Positions 25,685-34,408 of a DNA stretch of 64,000 nt are shown in pieces. Position numbers and translations under genes: made by a program. The DNA comes from Aquitalea aquatica. Its GTDB lineage: Bacteria > Pseudomonadota > Gammaproteobacteria > Burkholderiales > Chromobacteriaceae. Every line of letters starts with the position of its first letter. Position 1 is the first letter of the stretch. Where the stretch lies: contig NZ_JACERN010000022.1 in NCBI RefSeq assembly GCF_013911085.1, positions 301,423 to 365,422 on the forward strand, in the 5' to 3' direction. The notes beneath the pieces are model-generated. The model worked only from the letters and a program-made list of their open reading frames with translations. It ran no database searches and had not been told where the DNA came from.

Positions 25685-27889
25685 ATGGTTTCCGTAGTAC
25701 GTTCGATGGCCGATACCCTGGCCGATGCCGCCGACCCGACACGGTGGCTTGAACTGTTGTCCGCCAGCCTGCCCCAGGCCGAATCCGACCTGCTGAGCCG
25801 CGCCTTTGCCGCAGCCCGCGAACTCTACCGTGGCAAGGTGCTGGCCAGTACGGGCGAAGACCTGTTCAGTCATGCGGTATCCGCCGCGGCCATCGTGGCC
25901 GATCTCAATCTGCTGACCGATGCCATCGTCGCCACCCTGCTGTTTGCCGTGCCGGACCAGCGCGCCGAGTGGCAGGAATGGATGACGGAAAACTTCGGCC
26001 AGACCGTGACCGTGCTGGTGGATGGCGTGGGCGGCGTGCGCCGCATTACCGAACTGGCGCGCATCGACAAGCTGGAAACCCCGGAAGAGCGCGCCCGCCA
26101 GGCAGAAACCATGCGCAAGATGCTGCTGGCCATGGTGGCGGATATCCGCGTGGTGCTGATCAAGCTGGCTTGGCGCACCCAGACCATGCACTACCTGCCC
26201 CATGTGCATGACGAGGCAGTACGGCGCGCCATTGCAACCGAAACGCTGGACCTGTTTGCCCCCTTGGCCAACCGCCTGGGGGTGTGGCAGATCAAGTGGG
26301 AGCTGGAAGACCTGGGCTTTCGTCATACCGAGCCCGACAGCTACAAGAAAATTGCCAAGCTGCTGGATGAGCGTCGGCTGGAGCGCATCGACTATATCGG
26401 CCGCGTGCTGGACACCCTGCGCGGCGAGCTGAAAGCGGCCGGGGTCAAGGCCGAGGTGGCTGGCCGACCCAAGCATATTTTCTCCATCTGGAAAAAGATG
26501 AAGAAGAAAAAGCTCGATTTTACCGAGCTGTACGACATCCGCGCCGTGCGCATCCTGGTGGACAAGCTGCCGGACTGCTACACCGCGCTGGGCATCATCC
26601 ATGGCATGTGGCAGCCCATTCCCGGCGAGTTCGACGACTACATCTCCCACCCCAAGGCCAATAACTACCGCAGCCTGCATACGGCGGTGATCGGCCCGGA
26701 AGACAAGGCGCTGGAAGTGCAGATCCGCACTTTCGAAATGCACGAACATGCCGAATTCGGCGTGGCCGCGCACTGGCGCTACAAGGAAGGTGGCAAGGGC
26801 GATGCGCAGTACGAGGAAAAAATCTCCTGGCTGCGCCAACTGCTGGACTGGCGCGAGGAAATGTCCGACCGCGAAGGGCTGGCGGAAGCCTTCAAGACCG
26901 AGCTGTTCTCCGACACCATCTATGTGCTGACGCCGCAAGGCCGGGTGCTGGCGCTGCCGCACGGTGCCACTCCCATCGATTTCGCCTATGCCATTCACTC
27001 CGGCCTGGGCAACCGCTGCCGTGGTGCCAAGGTGGAAGGGCAGATCGTACCCCTGTCCACCCCCTTGCAGAATGGCCAGCGGGTAGAGGTACTGACCGCC
27101 AAGGAAGGTGGACCGTCGGTCAACTGGCTGCACGACGGCTGGGTCAAGAGCCACCGCGCCATTTCCAAGATCCGCCAGTATATCCGCCTGCAAAATGCCG
27201 ATACCGTGCGTGAAACCGGCAAGCAATTGTTCGAGCGCGAACTGGCGCGCCATCCGCATCTGCAGCCCAATCTGGGTGCGCTGGCGGAAAAGCTGGGCTA
27301 TGCCAAGATGGACGAGCTGTACGGTGCCATGGGCCATGGCGAACTCAGTGTCCGTGCCGTGGCCAATGCCATTCTCAGCTTTGCCCCGCCGCCGCCAGCG
27401 GATGTGGAGCCGGAAAGCATCATCCGCGCCAGTCGGGGCGGCCATGATGCGGGCGGCATCCTGATCGAAGGCGTGGACAACCTGATGACGGTGCTGGCCA
27501 AGTGCTGCAAGCCGGCACCGCCGGATGCCGTGGTCGGTTTTGTCACCAAGGGCCGCGGTATCTCCATCCATCGCACCAATTGCCTCACACTCAAGCGCTT
27601 GTCAGCCGATGTGCCGGAGCGGCTGATTTCAGCGGGTTGGGGCGATCAGAAAAGCAGTGTGTTTCCGATTGATATTGAAGTAGTGTCGTTGGATCGTGGC
27701 GGCCTGTTGCGGGATATTTCCGATGTGTTGTCGCGGGAAAAGCTCAACCTGATCGCCGTGCATACCCTGTCGCGCGACATGCGCGCCAAGATGCGCTTTA
27801 CCGTGGAAGTTCGCCAGGTTCAGGACATCAGCCGGGTACTGGCACGCATGATGGAGCTGCCCGGTGTGACCGACGCACGGCGGGTGTAA
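25685..27889 (+). CDS. relA: GTP pyrophosphokinase RelA ((p)ppGpp synthetase I)
   Basis: A 734-residue stringent-response enzyme. The N-terminal HD hydrolase domain is degenerate (LLFAVPDQ where SpoT-type enzymes carry an HD-ED motif), so it should be synthetase-only. The synthetase domain (about 240-380) has KHIFSIWKKMKKK, LYDIRAVRILV and the NNYRSLHTAV motif, and EFDDYI replaces the bifunctional enzymes' motif as is usual for RelA. A TGS domain (about 405-470, VLTPQGRVLALPHGATPIDFAYAIHS), a CC-containing region (AKCCKPAPPD) and a C-terminal ACT domain follow. It binds ribosomes during amino acid starvation. It follows mutY and is followed after 9 bp by a Nudix gene. Confidence 0.95.
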   Translation: MVSVVRSMADTLADAADPTRWLELLSASLPQAESDLLSRAFAAARELYRGKVLASTGEDLFSHAVSAAAIVADLNLLTDAIVATLLFAVPDQRAEWQEWMTENFGQTVTVLVDGVGGVRRITELARIDKLETPEERARQAETMRKMLLAMVADIRVVLIKLAWRTQTMHYLPHVHDEAVRRAIATETLDLFAPLANRLGVWQIKWELEDLGFRHTEPDSYKKIAKLLDERRLERIDYIGRVLDTLRGELKAAGVKAEVAGRPKHIFSIWKKMKKKKLDFTELYDIRAVRILVDKLPDCYTALGIIHGMWQPIPGEFDDYISHPKANNYRSLHTAVIGPEDKALEVQIRTFEMHEHAEFGVAAHWRYKEGGKGDAQYEEKISWLRQLLDWREEMSDREGLAEAFKTELFSDTIYVLTPQGRVLALPHGATPIDFAYAIHSGLGNRCRGAKVEGQIVPLSTPLQNGQRVEVLTAKEGGPSVNWLHDGWVKSHRAISKIRQYIRLQNADTVRETGKQLFERELARHPHLQPNLGALAEKLGYAKMDELYGAMGHGELSVRAVANAILSFAPPPPADVEPESIIRASRGGHDAGGILIEGVDNLMTVLAKCCKPAPPDAVVGFVTKGRGISIHRTNCLTLKRLSADVPERLISAGWGDQKSSVFPIDIEVVSLDRGGLLRDISDVLSREKLNLIAVHTLSRDMRAKMRFTVEVRQVQDISRVLARMMELPGVTDARRV

Positions 27890-27898
27890 GGACCGGCC

Positions 27899-28321
27899 AT
27901 GCGTGAGTCGTTTTGCGGAGCCAAGGCGGCGCTGTTTTATCAGGACAGCCTGCTGGTGTATCTGCGTGACGACAAGCCCGGCCTGCCCTTTGCCGCCTGC
28001 TGGGATTTTCCCGGTGGCGGCAGGGAAGGGCAGGAAAGCCCGTTTGCCTGTCTGCAGCGTGAGACCACAGAAGAATTCGGCATCCTGCTACGGCCGGAGC
28101 AACTACTCTGGCAGCGCAGCTACCCCAGCTGGCACCAGCCCGGTGTCGTCAGCTTTTTCATGGTGGGCCAGCTCGACGCGGCGCAGGTCAGTACCATCCG
28201 TTTTGGCGACGAAGGCCAGTACTGGGGCTGGATGACGCCCGCCGAGTATCTGGACCATCGCGCCGCCGTTCCCTATCTGCAGCAACGTTTGCAACACTAT
28301 CTGCAACACATGGCCGGCTAA
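27899..28321 (+). CDS. NUDIX hydrolase
   Basis: A 140-residue Nudix pyrophosphohydrolase. The Nudix box is intact: G-x5-E-x7-RETTEEFG, read from GGGREGQESPFACLQ onward, with the RE-x2-EE metal-binding residues in place. Such enzymes cleave nucleoside diphosphates linked to another group; the exact substrate cannot be told from sequence. The ATG lies 9 bp after the relA stop, so it is very probably co-transcribed with relA, which might hint at nucleotide clean-up, but that is speculation. The ribosome-binding site is weak (AAGGACCGGCC). Confidence 0.9.
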   Translation: MRESFCGAKAALFYQDSLLVYLRDDKPGLPFAACWDFPGGGREGQESPFACLQRETTEEFGILLRPEQLLWQRSYPSWHQPGVVSFFMVGQLDAAQVSTIRFGDEGQYWGWMTPAEYLDHRAAVPYLQQRLQHYLQHMAG

Positions 28322-28498
28322 GCGCTGCGACGTATGCTCCAGAGCCGGTTAGGCCTGGAAGCCATTGTCCTGTTCGGCTGCTTCCTGCTATTCACGATTG
28401 CTTTCAGCTAAAGATATTTCCATAATCTGTCCCTTGAATCTGCGGGCATGGCGACTGGCCATGGCCTGGCATGCAGATGACAACCCAGCAGGAATCCC

Positions 28499-29266
28499 AT
28501 GTCAGAACTCATTACTGCCGCGCGTCGCGCCCTGTCCATGATGGACCTCACCACCCTGAACGATGACGATACCGATGCCCGGGTGATCGCCCTGTGCCAG
28601 CAGGCCAGCAGCAGCGCCGGTACTGTGGCGGCACTGTGCGTGTTTCCGCGTTTTGTCGCGCTGGCGCACCGCACGCTGGATGAGCTGGGCCTGTCACAGG
28701 TCAAGGTCGCTACCGTAACCAACTTCCCGGCTGGCGGCGCTGATGTCGCACAGGCCGTGGCCGAAACCGAGGCCGCCATCGCCGCCGGGGCTGACGAAGT
28801 GGATGTGGTGTTTCCCTACCGTGCGCTGATGGCCGGCAATGCCGAAGTCGGGGCCGAACTGGTGGCCGCCTGCAAGGAAGCTTGTGGTGACAAAGTGCTG
28901 AAAGTCATCATCGAAAGCGGCGTGCTGCACGAGCCGGCACTGATTCGTCAGGCCAGCCTGATCGCCATCGAAGCCGGGGCTGACTTTATCAAGACCTCCA
29001 CCGGCAAGGTGCCGGTCAATGCCACGTTGGATGCGGCGGGCATCATGCTGGCCGCCATCCGTTCTACTGGTGCCCATTGTGGTTTCAAGGCCGCTGGCGG
29101 CGTACGCAGTGCCGCCGATGCGGCCGAATACATCGATCTGGCCGAACATCTGCTGGGCGAGTCGTGGGTGACGGCCGAGCGTTTCCGTTTTGGCGCGTCC
29201 AGCCTGCTGGCCAGCTTGCAGGCGGAAATTGCCGGTACCAGCAGCGCGCCCGCCAGCGGCTATTGA
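28499..29266 (+). CDS. deoC: Deoxyribose-phosphate aldolase
   Basis: A 255-residue class I aldolase that cleaves 2-deoxyribose 5-phosphate into acetaldehyde and glyceraldehyde 3-phosphate. It is of the long enterobacterial type: [20 protein letters not shown] at the N terminus, [15 protein letters not shown], the KVIIESG segment with the catalytic-site Lys, the Schiff-base Lys in [10 protein letters not shown], and KAAGGVR near the end. AGGA lies 7 nt before ATG 28499. It is the first gene of a deoCABD operon that feeds deoxynucleosides into central metabolism. A gap of 177 bp upstream should hold the promoter; no clear DeoR or CytR-type box was recognised. Confidence 0.96.
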   Translation: MSELITAARRALSMMDLTTLNDDDTDARVIALCQQASSSAGTVAALCVFPRFVALAHRTLDELGLSQVKVATVTNFPAGGADVAQAVAETEAAIAAGADEVDVVFPYRALMAGNAEVGAELVAACKEACGDKVLKVIIESGVLHEPALIRQASLIAIEAGADFIKTSTGKVPVNATLDAAGIMLAAIRSTGAHCGFKAAGGVRSAADAAEYIDLAEHLLGESWVTAERFRFGASSLLASLQAEIAGTSSAPASGY

Positions 29267-29307
29267 CCCAAGCGGCAGGGCAGGCGGTGTATCGCTTGCC
29301 ATACCAG

Positions 29308-29366
29308 GGCCGAAGCCTGTCTTCGGCCATCATTTTTTGCGGACGCTGCCGCAGATGCAGCAGCGT
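29308..29366 (+). promoter_or_regulatory. Tandem hairpins between deoC and deoA (possible attenuator or mRNA-processing site)
   Basis: Hairpin 1 has stem GGCCGAAG/CTTCGGCC (29308-29315, 29321-29328) followed four bases later by six T residues, like a weak terminator. Hairpin 2 has stem GACGCTGC/GCAGCGTC around 29342-29367. Together they may set the ratio of deoC to downstream transcript or stabilise the 3' end of the deoC message. Confidence 0.5.
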
Positions 29367-29383
29367 CGCCGCAGGAGAACAGC

Positions 29384-30709
29384 ATGTTTTTGCCACAAGA
29401 AGTCATTCGCAGGAAACGCGATGGCCAGACGCTGTCGGCCGAGGAAATCCACCAGTTCGTGGCCGGTATTACCGATGACAGCGTGGCTGACAGCCAGATC
29501 GCCGCCCTGGCCATGGCGGTGTATTTTCGCGGCATGGAGCTGGAAGAAAACGTCGCGCTGGCCCTGGCCATGCGCGACTCCGGCCGTTGCCTGCACTGGG
29601 CCGACCTGAACTTGCCCGGCCCGGTGCTGGACAAGCACTCCACCGGCGGGGTCGGTGATGTGGTGTCACTGATGCTGGGCCCGCTGATTGCCGCCTGTGG
29701 CGGCTTTGTACCAATGATTTCCGGCCGTGGTCTGGGCCATACCGGCGGCACGCTGGACAAGCTGTCGGCCATTCCGGGCTACAACCCCTTTCCCACGCCC
29801 GAGCGTCTGCGACAGGTAGTGCGTGAGGTCGGCGTGGCCATCATCGGCCAGACCAGCGATCTGGCCCCGGCCGACCGCCGCTTCTATGCCACGCGAGACA
29901 TCACCGCCACGGTGGAATCCATCGCGCTGATCACCGCCTCCATCCTGTCGAAAAAGCTGGCCGCCGGGCTGGATGTGCTGGTGATGGACGTCAAGGCCGG
30001 CAGCGGCGCCTTCATGCCCAGCATGGCAGCCTCCATCGCCCTGGCCGAGCGCATCGTCGAGGTGGGCAATGGCGCGGGAGTGCGTACCAGCGCACTGATT
30101 ACCGACATGAGCCAGCCGCTGGCCAGCAGCGCTGGCAACAGTCTGGAAACCACCGAGGCAGTACGCTATCTGAAGGGCGAAGAGCGCAACCCGCGCCTGC
30201 ACGCCATCACCATGGCCTTGTGCAGCGAAATGCTGCTGGCCGGCGGGCTGGCGGCCAGCGAGGACGATGCACGCCTGCAGCTGGAGCAGGCGCTGGACTC
30301 TGGCCGCGCTGCCGAGATCTTTGCCCGCATGGTGGCCGAGCTGGGTGGCCCGGCAGATTTTATCGAGCACTATCCGCGTTATCTGCCGGCGGCACCGGCG
30401 CTGCGCCCGGTCTATGCTGAGCGCAGCGGCTTTGTCGCCGCCATGGATACCCGAGCCCTGGGCATGGCGGTGTGTGCGCTGGGTGGTGGCCGTCGCCTGG
30501 CCAGTGACCAGCTGGACTACCGGGTTGGCCTGACGCAGTTTGTCGAACTGGGGCAGTGGGTGGCTGCCGATCAGCCCCTGCTGTTGATTCATGCTGCCGA
30601 TGAGAGTGGGGCCGACGAAGCAGCCCGCCGCATCCGCAGCGCCATTAGCCTGAGCGAGGCAGCACCAGCGGCCTTGCCGCTGGTCTATCAGACCATCCAC
30701 CGCCGCTAA
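29384..30709 (+). CDS. deoA: Thymidine phosphorylase
   Basis: A 441-residue enzyme that phosphorolyses thymidine and deoxyuridine to the base and deoxyribose 1-phosphate. The family signature is visible in [20 protein letters not shown] and in the phosphate/nucleoside-binding [22 protein letters not shown], followed by [12 protein letters not shown]. Length equals that of Escherichia coli DeoA. The ATG at 29384 has GGAG 8 nt upstream. It lies second in the deo operon, 118 bp after deoC, with hairpins in that gap, and 18 bp before deoB. Confidence 0.97.
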   Translation: MFLPQEVIRRKRDGQTLSAEEIHQFVAGITDDSVADSQIAALAMAVYFRGMELEENVALALAMRDSGRCLHWADLNLPGPVLDKHSTGGVGDVVSLMLGPLIAACGGFVPMISGRGLGHTGGTLDKLSAIPGYNPFPTPERLRQVVREVGVAIIGQTSDLAPADRRFYATRDITATVESIALITASILSKKLAAGLDVLVMDVKAGSGAFMPSMAASIALAERIVEVGNGAGVRTSALITDMSQPLASSAGNSLETTEAVRYLKGEERNPRLHAITMALCSEMLLAGGLAASEDDARLQLEQALDSGRAAEIFARMVAELGGPADFIEHYPRYLPAAPALRPVYAERSGFVAAMDTRALGMAVCALGGGRRLASDQLDYRVGLTQFVELGQWVAADQPLLLIHAADESGADEAARRIRSAISLSEAAPAALPLVYQTIHRR

Positions 30710-30726
30710 GCGCAGGAGATCACATC

Positions 30727-31941
30727 ATGCAACGCGCCATCATCCTGATACTTGACTCACTCGGCATCGGTGCCGCTGCCGATGCACCGCAATTCGGCGA
30801 TGCCGGTAGCAATACCCTGGGCCATATCGCCATGGAAGCCGCCGCCGGTCGTGCCGACAAGGGTCGCAGCGGCCCGCTGCACCTGCCCAATCTGTCGAAA
30901 ATGGGGCTGGGCCATGCCTGTCAGCTGTCCTCCGGCTATTTTCCTGCCGGCATGGAGCAGGCGGCCCCTCTTGCCGCTTATGGCTATGCCCGTGAGCTGT
31001 CCAGCGGCAAGGATACGCCGTCCGGTCACTGGGAGATCGCCGGGGTGCCGGTGCTGTTCGACTGGGGTTATTTCCGCGACAAGGACAACAGCTTCCCGCA
31101 GGCCCTGCTGGACGACATCGTGGCCCAGGCCGGCCTGCCGGGCTATCTGGGCAACTGCCACGCCTCCGGCACGGAAATTCTCGACCGGCTGGGCGAAGAA
31201 CACATGCGCAGCGGCAAGCCCATTTTTTATACCTCGGCTGATTCGGTATTCCAGATTGCCTGCCACGAAGAAAGCTTCGGCCTAGAGCGGCTTTATGAGC
31301 TGTGCCGGATCACCCGCGCTGCGCTGGAGCCTTACAATATTGGCCGGGTGATCGCACGGCCCTTCCTGGGGGAAGGGCGCGGCCGGTTTGTCCGCACCGG
31401 CAACCGCAAGGACCTGGCGCTGCCGCCGCCAGCCGCTACCGTATTGCAAAAGCTGGCCGACGCTGGCGGGCAGGTGGTGTCCATCGGCAAGATCGCTGAC
31501 ATTTACGCCCATGTCGGCATCACTGAACAGCACAAGGCCACCGGCTTCGACCAGATCTGGGATGCCACGCTGGCCGCCATGTGCGACACACAGCAGCGCG
31601 CCATCATCATGGCCAACTTCGTCGATTTCGACTCCAGCTACGGTCATCGTCGCGATGTGGCGGGATACGCCGCTGCGCTGGAACAGTTCGACCGCCGTCT
31701 GCCCGAGGTCATGGCTGCCCTGCAGCCGGACGATATCCTGATCCTGTCTGCCGACCATGGTTGCGACCCGACCTGGCCCGGTACCGATCACACCCGCGAG
31801 CATATCCCGGTGCTGTGCTACGGCCATGGCGTCAAGCCCGGCTCCATCGGTGAGCGCGGCAGCTTTGCCGATATCGGCCAGAGCGTGGCCGCCCATCTGG
31901 GCCTGCCGGCCATGGATTACGGCCGCTCATTTCTGAACTGA
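30727..31941 (+). CDS. deoB: Phosphopentomutase
   Basis: A 404-residue alkaline-phosphatase-superfamily mutase that converts (deoxy)ribose 1-phosphate to the 5-phosphate, linking the phosphorylases to DeoC. Metal-ligand motifs are the N-terminal [19 protein letters not shown], the [15 protein letters not shown] segment with the phospho-acceptor Thr, and the C-terminal [38 protein letters not shown] precedes ATG 30727, giving a good ribosome-binding site. It is followed by deoD after 24 bp. Confidence 0.97.
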   Translation: MQRAIILILDSLGIGAAADAPQFGDAGSNTLGHIAMEAAAGRADKGRSGPLHLPNLSKMGLGHACQLSSGYFPAGMEQAAPLAAYGYARELSSGKDTPSGHWEIAGVPVLFDWGYFRDKDNSFPQALLDDIVAQAGLPGYLGNCHASGTEILDRLGEEHMRSGKPIFYTSADSVFQIACHEESFGLERLYELCRITRAALEPYNIGRVIARPFLGEGRGRFVRTGNRKDLALPPPAATVLQKLADAGGQVVSIGKIADIYAHVGITEQHKATGFDQIWDATLAAMCDTQQRAIIMANFVDFDSSYGHRRDVAGYAAALEQFDRRLPEVMAALQPDDILILSADHGCDPTWPGTDHTREHIPVLCYGHGVKPGSIGERGSFADIGQSVAAHLGLPAMDYGRSFLN

Positions 31942-31964
31942 ACAATCCCACAAGGAAAACCACA

Positions 31965-32675
31965 ATGGCTACACCGCATATCAACGCCCAGCCGGGTGAT
32001 TTCGCCGAAACCGTGCTGATGCCGGGCGACCCGCTACGCGCCAAGATGATTGCCGAAACCTTTCTGCAGGAAGTGCGCGAGGTCACCAGCGTGCGCAATA
32101 TGCTGGGCTATACCGGCAGCTACCAGGGCAAGCGGCTGTCAGTGATGGCGCATGGCATGGGCATTCCCTCCGCCAGCATCTACACCACCGAGCTGATCCA
32201 GCACTACGGGGTGAAAAACATCATTCGCATCGGTTCCTGCGGTGCCGTTACCGCCCGCACCCAGCTACGCGAGCTGTACATCGCCATGGGGGCCAGTACC
32301 GATAGCAAGGTCAACCGCATGCGTTTCAACCAGCACGACTTTGCTGCCATCGCCGACTACGAACTGCTGCGCACCGCCATGGACGTGGCGGCGGAGCAGG
32401 GGCGCAAGGTCACCGTGGGCAATGTGTTTTCGGCCGACCTGTTTTACGGCGTAGAGCCCAATATGCTGGAGGTGCTGGAAAAAATGAATGTGCAGGTCAT
32501 CGAGATGGAGCTGGCCGGCATTTACAGTGTGGCGGCGCAGTATGGTGCCCGCGCCCTGGGCATTCTCACCGTTTCCGACATCATTCCCACCGGTGAGGCG
32601 GCCAGCGCTGAAGAGCGGCAAACCACCTTCCGCGAGATGATGGAGCTGGCACTGGCAACAGCCATCCGGCTGTAA
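31965..32675 (+). CDS. deoD: Purine nucleoside phosphorylase, DeoD type
   Basis: A 236-residue hexameric-type phosphorylase that splits purine (deoxy)nucleosides. It has the start [26 protein letters not shown], the IRIGSCGAV phosphate motif, the substrate-binding [10 protein letters not shown] segment and the catalytic Asp in [11 protein letters not shown]. Length and motifs match enterobacterial DeoD closely. AAGGA lies about 9 nt before the ATG. It ends the deoCABD operon; a moderate terminator follows at 32786. Confidence 0.97.
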   Translation: MATPHINAQPGDFAETVLMPGDPLRAKMIAETFLQEVREVTSVRNMLGYTGSYQGKRLSVMAHGMGIPSASIYTTELIQHYGVKNIIRIGSCGAVTARTQLRELYIAMGASTDSKVNRMRFNQHDFAAIADYELLRTAMDVAAEQGRKVTVGNVFSADLFYGVEPNMLEVLEKMNVQVIEMELAGIYSVAAQYGARALGILTVSDIIPTGEAASAEERQTTFREMMELALATAIRL

Positions 32676-32785
32676 AACGGTGGGAATATGTTTATATTGC
32701 AACGCAGCATAAATGCCAGTTTTTCGGGCCATCTCAAGCAAAATCAGCACTGAAAAGCAGCTTTTCTGTTGTGTTTCACAAGTGT

Positions 32786-32812
32786 AAAGCCCGCTTGCAG
32801 TGGGCTTTTCTC
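32786..32812 (+). terminator. Terminator of the deo operon
   Basis: AAAGCCCG pairs with TGGGCTTT (one G-U pair) across the loop CTTGCAG, followed by a T-rich tail (TTCTCTTTT). It lies 110 bp after the deoD stop. Confidence 0.7.
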
Positions 32813-32883
32813 TTTTAATAACAATGTATTGCCTTGGTGTTGCACACCGCACAGCAAATTTTAGTGCGGTGCACAAAAAAGTC

Positions 32884-32912
32884 TTGCCAAACCGGGATGC
32901 GGTGCAGATAAT
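32884..32912 (+). promoter_or_regulatory. Sigma-70 promoter of the candidate sRNA
   Basis: TTGCCA (32884-32889), exactly 17 bp, then GATAAT (32907-32912). The next coding start is over 300 bp away and two terminator-like hairpins intervene. Confidence 0.65.
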
Positions 32913-32918
32913 GAAACC

Positions 32919-33025
32919 TGCATCAGGACGTGGCATGCAATGTGTGCGTTTTGGTGTTGTCTCCTCCATCCTCCTTCTTTTAGGTGGAACTTGGCGCAAT
33001 CAGAATGGATTGCGCCTTTTTTTTT
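32919..33025 (+). ncRNA. Candidate small RNA with CU-rich single-stranded segment and strong terminator
   Basis: Transcription from the promoter above would start near 32919 and stop at a terminator with perfect stem GGCGCAAT (32993-33000) / ATTGCGCC (33009-33016) and nine T residues, giving an RNA of about 107 nt. Its middle part is pyrimidine-rich, with CTCCTCC, CCTCC and TTCTTTTAGG between 32961 and 32983, and could pair with Shine-Dalgarno sequences. A long U tail after a short GC hairpin is typical of Hfq-associated sRNAs. No open frame with a ribosome-binding site lies inside. I do not recognise a named family; expression is not shown by sequence alone. Confidence 0.55.
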
Positions 33026-33058
33026 GCTTTATGATCGCTGTCCAGCCCTGGATAGTGG

Positions 33059-33113
33059 AAAACCGCCCGTTTGCCTGTTTTTGCAACAACTGTGGCAAAA
33101 ACGAGCGGTTTTT
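33059..33113 (+). terminator. Bipartite hairpin between candidate sRNA and rplM
   Basis: Outer helix AAAACCGC (33059-33066) / GCGGTTTT (33105-33112) encloses an asymmetric internal loop and inner helix GTTTTTGC (33077-33084) / GCAAAAAC (33095-33102), with a few T residues after the outer arm. It may be a backup terminator or another structured RNA. Confidence 0.45.
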
Positions 33114-33155
33114 GCCCTGGTTTTGCTTCCGCCATTTTCTTTGTCGCACAATGGT

Positions 33156-33185
33156 TTGACAGTGCAAAGGCCACTGTACTAGAAT
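33156..33185 (+). promoter_or_regulatory. Promoter of rplM-rpsI
   Basis: TTGACA (33156-33161), an 18-bp spacer and TAGAAT (33180-33185). It lies 34 bp before the rplM start, so the leader is short. Confidence 0.75.
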
Positions 33186-33219
33186 CCGTAACTTTCAAGA
33201 ATTACGATGGAAGAGTTCC

Positions 33220-33654
33220 ATGAAGACCTTTTCTGCCAAGCCGCATGAGGTTAAGCGCGAGTGGTTCGTGGTCGACGCCGAAGACAAGGTGCTGGGTCGC
33301 CTCGCCGCCGAAATCGCTCACCGCCTGCGTGGCAAGCACAAGCCGGAATACACTCCGCACGTTGATACCGGTGACTACATTGTCGTAGTCAACGTTGACA
33401 AACTGCGTGTTACTGGTAACAAAGCGCTGGACAAGAAGTACTACCGTCACTCCGGCTATCCTGGTGGTATCTACGAACGCAACTTCACCGAACTGCAAAA
33501 CCAGTTCCCGGAGCGCGTTCTGGAAAAAGCCGTAAAAGGCATGCTGCCGAAGGGTCCGCTGGGTTACGCCATGATCAAGAAGCTCAAGGTGTACGCTGGT
33601 ACCGAACATCCGCACACTGCCCAGCAGCCCAAAGTGCTGGAATTTCGTTTTTAA
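33220..33654 (+). CDS. rplM: 50S ribosomal protein L13
   Basis: The 144-residue protein is L13, an early-assembling component of the large ribosomal subunit that contacts 23S rRNA. Typical segments are the N-terminal [27 protein letters not shown], the [10 protein letters not shown] motif and YRHSGYPGG, with the late [11 protein letters not shown] motif. GGAAGAG provides the ribosome-binding site for ATG 33220. It is co-transcribed with rpsI, 10 bp downstream, in the arrangement found across most bacteria, from the strong promoter at 33156. Confidence 0.98.
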   Translation: MKTFSAKPHEVKREWFVVDAEDKVLGRLAAEIAHRLRGKHKPEYTPHVDTGDYIVVVNVDKLRVTGNKALDKKYYRHSGYPGGIYERNFTELQNQFPERVLEKAVKGMLPKGPLGYAMIKKLKVYAGTEHPHTAQQPKVLEFRF

Positions 33655-33664
33655 GGCATAGAGA

Positions 33665-34057
33665 ATGAACGGTAAATACTACTACGGCACCGGCCGTCGC
33701 AAGAGCTCCGTTGCTCGCGTGTTCATGCAAAAGGGTAGCGGTCAGATCATCGTTAACGGCAAGCCTGTTGACGAATACTTTGCCCGCGAAACCGGTCGCA
33801 TGGTTATCCGCCAGCCGCTGGTTCTGACCGAAAACCTCGAATCCTTCGACATTAAGGTTAATGTTGTTGGTGGTGGTGAAACCGGCCAGGCAGGTGCGAT
33901 CCGTCACGGTATCACCCGCGCTCTGATCGACTTCGACACTATCCTGAAACCGGCTCTGTCGGCTGCAGGTTATGTTACCCGCGATGCTCGTGAAGTTGAA
34001 CGTAAGAAGGTTGGCCTGCGTAAAGCTCGCCGTGCCAAGCAGTTCTCCAAGCGTTAA
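33665..34057 (+). CDS. rpsI: 30S ribosomal protein S9
   Basis: The 130-residue S9 protein of the small subunit, whose basic C-terminal tail reaches the P-site tRNA. It shows [19 protein letters not shown] at the start, [19 protein letters not shown] in the middle and the conserved C-terminal [12 protein letters not shown] tail. Length is standard. It lies 10 bp after rplM and ends at a UUCG-capped terminator at 34081. Confidence 0.98.
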   Translation: MNGKYYYGTGRRKSSVARVFMQKGSGQIIVNGKPVDEYFARETGRMVIRQPLVLTENLESFDIKVNVVGGGETGQAGAIRHGITRALIDFDTILKPALSAAGYVTRDAREVERKKVGLRKARRAKQFSKR

Positions 34058-34080
34058 TCGCAAGGTTTACTGTTTTCAGA

Positions 34081-34105
34081 AAAGCCGCCTTCGGGCGGCT
34101 TTTTC
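34081..34105 (+). terminator. Terminator after rpsI
   Basis: AAAGCCGCC / GGCGGCTTT stem capped by a TTCG tetraloop and followed by TTTTTC. Confidence 0.93.
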
Positions 34106-34408
34106 TATTTTCACTGTTCCCATCTTCCCGCTTGCGTGGCTTAGCCATCCTGTCAGCTGTTTTTCCTGCGGATCCTCTCCTATTTTCTGCTGTTTCTCCT
34201 GACAGATATGACCATATTCATATTGATGTCTTTAAAGTGTCATTTAAATTAATTAGTTTACAAAGAAAATGCCACAAGGTTTAACGGGTTTACCCTTGCC
34301 GTGTCTCGGTGTATGGTGGCCGCCTTTTCATGGTCTGGCCCATGGTGCCGACCAAGTCGGTAGCAGCTTCATGCGGTCTGCCAATCAGTTGAACAACGGG
34401 AAAACCAG
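34106..34408. other. Leader region of the chemoreceptor gene
   Basis: This roughly 300-bp stretch is AT-rich in its centre (34205-34275), consistent with a promoter for the chemoreceptor. I looked for a sigma-28 type flagellar promoter and did not find a convincing match. No gene is visible. Confidence 0.45.

Larger units (their letters stand above)
32676..33219. other. 544-bp intergenic region with nested terminators, a promoter and a candidate sRNA
   Basis: No protein-coding gene is convincing here; the 119-codon and 80-codon frames overlap hairpins and T-runs. In order it contains the deoD terminator (32786-32812), a hairpin CACCGCAC/GTGCGGTG (32845-32871), a consensus-like promoter (32884-32912), the candidate sRNA ending in a strong terminator (to 33025), a longer bipartite hairpin (33059-33113) and the rplM promoter (33156-33185). 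Confidence 0.7.

Noticed and set aside
24851..27571. A 906-codon open frame opposite mutY and relA
   Set aside because: It is a shadow frame caused by high GC and codon bias of relA; the plus-strand genes carry all known motifs.
32800..33182. Possible small protein genes of 119 and 80 codons
   Set aside because: They run through a terminator T-run and hairpins, lack ribosome-binding sites and show no recognisable features.
34200..34408. A sigma-28 flagellar promoter ahead of the chemoreceptor gene
   Set aside because: TAAAGTGT is present, but no GCCGATAA-like element follows at the right spacing.
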